Both the position numbers and the translations under genes were made by a program. Positions 59,310 through 64,000 of a stretch of 64,000 nt of DNA are shown one piece after another. Source of the DNA: Streptomyces polyasparticus (GTDB lineage: Bacteria > Actinomycetota > Actinomycetes > Streptomycetales > Streptomycetaceae). The stretch covers positions 558,001-622,000 of the forward strand of contig NZ_JACTVJ010000006.1 in the NCBI RefSeq assembly GCF_014493765.1, read 5' to 3'. Below the pieces are notes generated by a model. The model searched no databases and was not told the DNA's origin. It saw only the letters and a program-made list of their open reading frames with translations. Numbering within the stretch: the first letter of the stretch is position 1; the number at the start of each line of letters is the position of its first letter.

Positions 59310-62300
59310 ATGAGCGCCAGCGTGGAAGCCGCGATACCCAAGGGCCAGACGCACGATGCGGACCGGCTCGGACCAGGCACCTCCCGGTTCCTGAGCAAGG
59401 TCCCCGATGTCTTCGCGACCTTCTTCGGGCTGCTCGGCCTCTACTGCGGTGTCCTCGCGGTCATCGCCCCCCTGCGCCGCCTCGCCCGCCCGGTCACCCG
59501 GGCCCTCGACCTCGCCACGGTGCCGGTCAGCGCCAACCTCGCGTACGCCCTGTTCCTGACGCTGCTCGCCGCCGCCTGCGCCTCGCGCAAGACCATCGCC
59601 TGGCGCCTGGTCGTCGCGTACCTGGGACTGCTCCTGATCGCGGACGGCATCCTCATCGCGCAGGGGGAGTGGAAAGAGGTACTCCCCTCGGCAATCGTCT
59701 GCGGGATCGCGCTGGTGGTCCTGGTCCTCGCCCACCGGGAGTTCTACGGCCAGACGCGGCGCGGACAGTTCCTGCGCGCGGTCGGGGTGCTCATCGGCGG
59801 CCTCGCGCTCGCGATCCTGGCCGGCTGGGGCCTGGTCGAGCTGTTCCCCGGCACCCTGGACCGCGGCCACCGCCTTCCGTGGGCGGCCAACCGCGTGCTC
59901 GGCGGTCTGGTCTCCAGCGGCAATTTCAACGGCACACCGCCGCGGCCCCTCTACTTCTTCCTCGGCCTGTTCGGCGCCCTGGCGCTCCTGAACGCCGCGT
60001 TCACGCTGTTCCGCTCCCAGCGTCTCGAAGCCGCCCTGCACGGCGACGAGGAAGCGCGCATCAGGGCGCTGCTCGGTGCGTACGGCGAGAACGACTCGCT
60101 GGGCTACTTCGCCACCCGCCGCGACAAGGCCGTGGTCTTCGCCCCGAACGGCAAGGCCGCCGTCACCTACCGCGTCGAAGCCGGGGTCTGTCTGGCCAGT
60201 GGCGACCCCGTGGGCGACCCGGGCGCGTGGGACCAGGCGATCGAGGCCTGGCTGGAGATCGCCCGGCGCTATGCCTGGGCGCCCGCCGTCATGGGCGCGT
60301 CCGAGGAAGGCGCGAAGGCCTTCGCACGCCACGGGATGGGCGCGCTGCAGCTCGGCGACGAGGCGATTCTGTACGTGCAGAAGTTCGACCTCGACGGCCG
60401 CGACATGCGGGTCACGCGTCAGGCCGTCAACCGCGTCAAGCGCACCGGCGCCACCTGCCGTATCCGGCGCCACTCCATGCTCACCGACGCGGAGATGAAG
60501 CAGATCATCAACCGCGCCGACGCCTGGCGCGACACCGAGACCGAACGCGGCTTCTCCATGGCCCTGGACCGCCTCGGCGATCAGCAGGACGGCGACTGCC
60601 TCCTGGTGCAGTGCATGGACGCCGACGGAAAGCTGCTCGCCCTGCTGTCCTTCGTCCCGTGGGGCAAGGACGGCATATCGCTCGACCTGATGCGCCGCGA
60701 CCGCAGCGCGCCCAACGGCGTCATGGAGTTCATGGTCGCCGAACTCTGCGCCAGTGTCGGCAAGCTGGGCGTGCGCCGTATCTCCCTGAACTTCGCGGTC
60801 TTCCGCTCGGTCTTCGAGGAGGGCGCCCGGATCGGCGCGGGTCCCGTCCTGCGCCTGTGGCGCAAGCTGCTGCTGTTCTTCTCCAAGTGGTTCCAGCTCG
60901 AAGCGCTCTACCGGTCCAACGCAAAGTACGACCCCGAGTGGTACCCGCGCTTCATCTGCTACGGCGACGCGGGCTCGCTCGCCCGGGTCTCCCTGGCCTC
61001 CGGTATCGCCGAGGGCTTCGTCGCCGTACCGAGCCTGGGCGCGCTGTGGGGCAAGGGGCACACACCCGCCAAGTTCGCGCAGCCGACGACCACCGCGGGC
61101 CTGCCGCCGATCGAGGAACTCGGCCTGGGCACCGCCGGCTCGGGCACGTCCGATCCGCTCGCCGGCATGCCCGAACAGGTCCGCATCCGCCACCGCAAGC
61201 TCGAACGGCTCCAGGACGAGGGCATCGACCCGTACCCCGTCGGCATCGCCCAGCGCACCCACACGCTGGCCGAGCTGCGCAGCACCCACGCAGGCCTCGC
61301 GCCCGGCGCACGTACGGGAGAGCAGGTCACGGTTGCCGGCCGCGTCATGCTGATCCGTGACTTCGGCGGTGTCGCCTTCGCGGATCTGCGGGACTGGTCG
61401 GGCGACCTCCAGCTGGTGTTCACCAAGGAACACCAGGCGGCTCTCGACTCCTTCACCCGGGCCACGGACATCGGCGACCACCTGACCGCCACCGGCGAGA
61501 TCGGTGTCACCGACAAGGGCGAGCTCTCCGTCTTCGTCACGAGCTGGCAGCTCACCGGCAAGTGCCTGCGCCCGCTGCCGGACAAGCGCCGGGGTCTCGC
61601 CGACCCCGAGGCGAAGGTCCGCCGCCGCTATGTGGACCTGGTCGCCAACCCGGAGGCCCGCGATGTCGTACGGGCCCGCTCGACCGCCGTGCAGGCGCTG
61701 CGCCAGGGCCTGCTGGAGCGGGGCTACCTCGAGGTCGAGACCCCGATGCTGCAGCAGATCCACGGCGGCGCCAACGCCCGCCCGTTCACGACGCACATCA
61801 ACGCCTACGACCTGGACCTGTACCTCCGTATCGCCCCCGAGCTGTACCTCAAGCGGCTGTGCGTGGGCGGTCTGGAGAAGGTCTTCGAGATGGGCCGCAC
61901 CTTCCGCAACGAAGGCGTCTCCTACAAGCACAACCCCGAGTTCACGATGCTGGAGGCCTACCAGGCCTTCGCCGACTACGACGTGATGCTCAACCTCACG
62001 CGCGAGCTGATCCAGGGCGCCGCGACCGCCGCCTTCGGCTCGCCCGTCGCCCGCAAGGCCGACGAGAGCGGCAAGCTCGTCGAGCACGACATCTCCGGGC
62101 TCTGGCCGGTCAAGACCGTATACGGGGCGATCTCCGAGGCGCTCGGCGAAGAGGTCACCGCCGACACCGAACCGCCCGCGCTGCACCGGCTCTGCGACAA
62201 GAGCGGAGTTCCGTACACGGCCGAGATGGGCCGCGGCGACGTGGTTCTTGAGATGTACGAGCGCCTGGTCGAGGAGAAGACCAAGCTGCCCACCTTCTAC

Positions 62301-62642
62301 AAGGACTTCCCGACCGATGTCTCCCCGCTGACCCGCCAGCATCGCACCGACCCGCGGCTCGCCGAACGCTGGGACCTGGTCGCCTTCGGCACCGAACTCG
62401 GCACCGCCTACTCGGAGTTGACCGACCCGGTCGAGCAGCGCCGGCGTCTGACCGCGCAGTCGCTGCTCGCGGCCGGCGGCGACCCCGAGGCGATGGAGCT
62501 GGACGAGGACTTCCTCGACGCCCTCGAATACGCGATGCCGCCCACCGGCGGTCTGGGCATCGGCGTGGACCGGCTCGTCATGTTCCTCACGGGCCTGACG
62601 ATCCGCGAGACGCTGCCGTTCCCCCTTGTACGCCGCCGCTGA
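59310..62642 (+). CDS. lysX: Bifunctional lysylphosphatidylglycerol synthase / lysyl-tRNA synthetase LysX
   Basis: A 1110-residue MprF-LysRS fusion that charges tRNA with lysine and transfers it to phosphatidylglycerol, lowering membrane charge and sensitivity to cationic peptides. About six to seven membrane helices (~30-230), a DUF2156 LPG-synthase domain (~245-570; [20 protein letters not shown]), an OB-fold tRNA-binding domain (~665-745; [15 protein letters not shown]) and the class II core: motif 1 region, motif 2 [20 protein letters not shown] (~863) and motif 3 [12 protein letters not shown] (~1083). Full length compared with mycobacterial LysX. ATG by leaderless -10; divergent from the stress-protein gene. 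Confidence 0.96.
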   Translation: MSASVEAAIPKGQTHDADRLGPGTSRFLSKVPDVFATFFGLLGLYCGVLAVIAPLRRLARPVTRALDLATVPVSANLAYALFLTLLAAACASRKTIAWRLVVAYLGLLLIADGILIAQGEWKEVLPSAIVCGIALVVLVLAHREFYGQTRRGQFLRAVGVLIGGLALAILAGWGLVELFPGTLDRGHRLPWAANRVLGGLVSSGNFNGTPPRPLYFFLGLFGALALLNAAFTLFRSQRLEAALHGDEEARIRALLGAYGENDSLGYFATRRDKAVVFAPNGKAAVTYRVEAGVCLASGDPVGDPGAWDQAIEAWLEIARRYAWAPAVMGASEEGAKAFARHGMGALQLGDEAILYVQKFDLDGRDMRVTRQAVNRVKRTGATCRIRRHSMLTDAEMKQIINRADAWRDTETERGFSMALDRLGDQQDGDCLLVQCMDADGKLLALLSFVPWGKDGISLDLMRRDRSAPNGVMEFMVAELCASVGKLGVRRISLNFAVFRSVFEEGARIGAGPVLRLWRKLLLFFSKWFQLEALYRSNAKYDPEWYPRFICYGDAGSLARVSLASGIAEGFVAVPSLGALWGKGHTPAKFAQPTTTAGLPPIEELGLGTAGSGTSDPLAGMPEQVRIRHRKLERLQDEGIDPYPVGIAQRTHTLAELRSTHAGLAPGARTGEQVTVAGRVMLIRDFGGVAFADLRDWSGDLQLVFTKEHQAALDSFTRATDIGDHLTATGEIGVTDKGELSVFVTSWQLTGKCLRPLPDKRRGLADPEAKVRRRYVDLVANPEARDVVRARSTAVQALRQGLLERGYLEVETPMLQQIHGGANARPFTTHINAYDLDLYLRIAPELYLKRLCVGGLEKVFEMGRTFRNEGVSYKHNPEFTMLEAYQAFADYDVMLNLTRELIQGAATAAFGSPVARKADESGKLVEHDISGLWPVKTVYGAISEALGEEVTADTEPPALHRLCDKSGVPYTAEMGRGDVVLEMYERLVEEKTKLPTFYKDFPTDVSPLTRQHRTDPRLAERWDLVAFGTELGTAYSELTDPVEQRRRLTAQSLLAAGGDPEAMELDEDFLDALEYAMPPTGGLGIGVDRLVMFLTGLTIRETLPFPLVRRR

Positions 62643-62685
62643 CCGGCCCGCCACTTCTGACGGTTCCAACAGGTGCTTTCCCGCA

Positions 62686-62716
62686 GGCCCCCGTGTTGAT
62701 GTACGGCGCGGGGGCC
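62686..62716 (+). terminator. Candidate hairpin after lysX
   Basis: GGCCCCCG (62686-62693) and CGGGGGCC (62709-62716) form an 8-bp stem with a 15-base loop, 43 bp after the lysX stop and 21 bp before the deacetylase ATG. It may end lysX transcription or sit in the leader of the next gene. Confidence 0.5.
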
Positions 62717-62737
62717 CGGCCGTGCGACGCATTAGTC

Positions 62738-63574
62738 ATGAAAAAGGAAGAACTGCTTCCGGGGCGCCGGGCGCTGCTGCGCGGCGCCGCCGGACTCTCT
62801 CTCGTTCCCCTCGCCTCGACCGCGGGCTGCTTCGGCACCCCGCAGTCCGCACCGGCCGCCCCCGCGGGCGGCGCCCCCGCCCTCAGCCGTCCGCAGAAGC
62901 CCGCCACGTACCGGCTCAGGCCCATCGCGGGCTACGGCCCCGCCCGTTCGCTGCCGGCCGCGGCCCCCGTCCGCTCCAAGCCGATCCTGCGCCTGGCCAG
63001 CCGCAACCGCACGATGGTCCTCACCTTCGACGACGGCCCCGACCCGCGCTTCACCCCGCACATCCTGCGCACCCTGCGCCGGCACCACGTGCGCGCGATG
63101 TTCTTCGTCTGCGGCGAGATGGCCGAGCAGTCGCCCGACCTGCTGCGCGAGATGGTCGACGACGGGCATCTCATCGGCAACCACACCTGGACCCACCCGC
63201 AGCTGCTGAGGCTGCGGCGCTCCGGGGTGCAGCGCGAGATCGAGTCCACCAGCGAGGTCGTGCGGCGGACGGTGGGCGAGGCCCCCTTGTGGTTCCGTGC
63301 GCCGTACGGGGCGTGGAACCGGCACGCCTTTGAGATCGGCGCGAGCCTCGGCATGGAGCCTCTCGCGTGGACCACGGACTCCCTCGACTGGACGGAGCCC
63401 GGCACCCGCAAGGTGGTCGACAACGTGCTGCGCGGGGCCGGTTCAGGGGTGGTGATCCTCAACCACGATGCGGGCGGCAACCGTTGGCAGAGCGTGGAGG
63501 CGCTGCGGATCTATCTGCCGCGGCTGCTCGACGACGGATACAGGTTCGGACTTCCGCAGCGCAGGATTACCTGA
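62738..63574 (+). CDS. Exported polysaccharide deacetylase (NodB fold)
   Basis: A 278-residue carbohydrate esterase family 4 protein, probably deacetylating peptidoglycan or another wall polymer. GRRALLRGAAGLSLVPLASTAGC is a Tat-type signal with a lipobox-like AGC. NodB motifs: MT1 TFDDGPDP (catalytic and metal Asp), MT2 HTWTHPQ (His-x3-His), MT3 RAPYGAWN, MT4 TDSLDW and MT5 VILNHDAGG. The ATG (MKKEELLPG) is favoured by signal length; no clear SD. A perfect terminator follows. Confidence 0.93.
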   Translation: MKKEELLPGRRALLRGAAGLSLVPLASTAGCFGTPQSAPAAPAGGAPALSRPQKPATYRLRPIAGYGPARSLPAAAPVRSKPILRLASRNRTMVLTFDDGPDPRFTPHILRTLRRHHVRAMFFVCGEMAEQSPDLLREMVDDGHLIGNHTWTHPQLLRLRRSGVQREIESTSEVVRRTVGEAPLWFRAPYGAWNRHAFEIGASLGMEPLAWTTDSLDWTEPGTRKVVDNVLRGAGSGVVILNHDAGGNRWQSVEALRIYLPRLLDDGYRFGLPQRRIT

Positions 63575-63621
63575 TACGCGACGACGCACTGTCGTCGTCT
63601 GCGCGAATGACCGGCAATACG

Positions 63622-63655
63622 GCGAAAGGCCCGCCCAGTTGGGCGGGCCTTTCGC
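63622..63655. terminator. Bidirectional terminator between deacetylase and sortase genes
   Basis: GCGAAAGGCCCGCCC (63622-63636) and GGGCGGGCCTTTCGC (63641-63655) form a perfect 15-bp stem with loop AGTT between convergent genes. The AAA/TTT flanks resemble a classical intrinsic terminator in both directions. Confidence 0.93.
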
Positions 63656-63684
63656 TATGCCGGCTGCCAGGGAATCAGGTGTCC

Positions 63685-64000
63685 TCAGCGGGTCTCGACG
63701 AGGCGGGCGAAGACCACCACATTCCCGTCGTAGCCGTCCTTCTTGGTGAATCCGCCACCGCAGGTGATGACACGCAGTTCGGGGGCACCCGTCGAGTTGT
63801 ACACCTTCCCGCCGGGGAAGTTGGCCTTCGAGAACACTTCGACGCCGTACACCTGGAATACGGCCGTCTTGCCGTCCCTGCGGCTCACTTCCACATGGTT
63901 TCCCTTTTTGAGGGAGCCGAGCCCGTAGAACACCGCGGGTCCCTGATTGTTGTCGACATGGCCGACGATCACGGAGGTGCCGTTCTCGCCGGGCGAGACG
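63685..64000 (-). CDS. Class F sortase, partial (N-terminus beyond the window)
   Basis: The C-terminal ~105 residues of a sortase transpeptidase; the frame runs open to the window edge, so an internal GTG at 63972 is not the start. The catalytic His is in VIVGHVDNN, the Cys in LRVITCGGGF and the Arg in VVVFARLVE, in the usual order. SLKKGNHVEVSRRDG and the absence of the TLxTC block point to the actinobacterial class F type. Such sortases act in the cell envelope; substrates are not known for most. Confidence 0.88.
   Translation of the reverse strand, partial: VSPGENGTSVIVGHVDNNQGPAVFYGLGSLKKGNHVEVSRRDGKTAVFQVYGVEVFSKANFPGGKVYNSTGAPELRVITCGGGFTKKDGYDGNVVVFARLVETR

Noticed and set aside
59238-62732. 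1164-residue antisense frame opposite lysX
   Set aside because: No SD, no domains, composition typical of antisense Streptomyces frames.

Overview
The window looks like chromosomal DNA of a Streptomyces or close relative. GC is very high, third codon positions are almost always G or C, GTG starts are common, and the families are typical of the genus: a SARP/NB-ARC regulator, SpoIIE-type phosphatase, wax-ester synthase/DGAT, DUF6777 lipoprotein, MprF-LysRS fusion LysX and a class F sortase. I saw no rRNA, tRNA, CRISPR array, insertion sequence or prophage. About 55 genes are supported, most placed by a Shine-Dalgarno (SD) sequence or a four-base start/stop overlap; a few look leaderless.

Layout. 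1-5.2 kb: beta-carbonic anhydrase, HAD hydrolase, FhuF-like Fe-S protein, then glgA and glgC (glycogen/alpha-glucan synthesis). 5.3-14 kb: a four-gene sugar ABC importer in the order of the E. coli galactofuranose system (binding protein, double ATPase, two permeases), a LacI regulator, and a divergent secreted PA14-GH2 glycosidase. 14-24 kb: WS/DGAT, a GGCT-like/SGNH fusion, an unusual zinc-knuckle SDR, a membrane glycosyltransferase, SDR and HD genes, a 59-residue small protein, a decayed epimerase and an amidase. 24-30.7 kb: an L-fucose island with a secreted GH29 alpha-L-fucosidase, then a translationally coupled operon of fuconate dehydratase, SDR, aldose dehydrogenase and lactonase, joined by a shared operator-like motif. 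30.7-46 kb: lipase maturation factor, DUF6777 lipoprotein, TRIC channel, SpoIIE phosphatase, a large phosphodiester-glycosidase/metallophosphatase, cyclophilin, an acetyltransferase and an AfsR-like SARP.

46-64 kb: an XRE-cupin/MFS/GNAT operon under a 39-bp perfect palindrome, a formamidopyrimidine-DNA-glycosylase-like protein, a zinc-finger anti-sigma factor, a LytTR regulator / sodium symporter / LytS-type kinase module, an ECF sigma factor, a CapA-like lipoprotein, a universal stress protein divergent from lysX, a Tat-type polysaccharide deacetylase and a sortase cut by the window end.

The most striking feature is not a gene. At least seven unrelated genes end inside short direct tandem repeats (24-34 bp units, 2-4 copies) that copy the last codons plus the stop codon into the downstream spacer. 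The repeats differ in sequence from locus to locus, but their position over the stop codon is constant. Other short arrays lie in frame near protein termini (binding protein, glycosyltransferase, FhuF-like protein, symporter). This suggests a lineage-wide process that tandemly duplicates gene ends.
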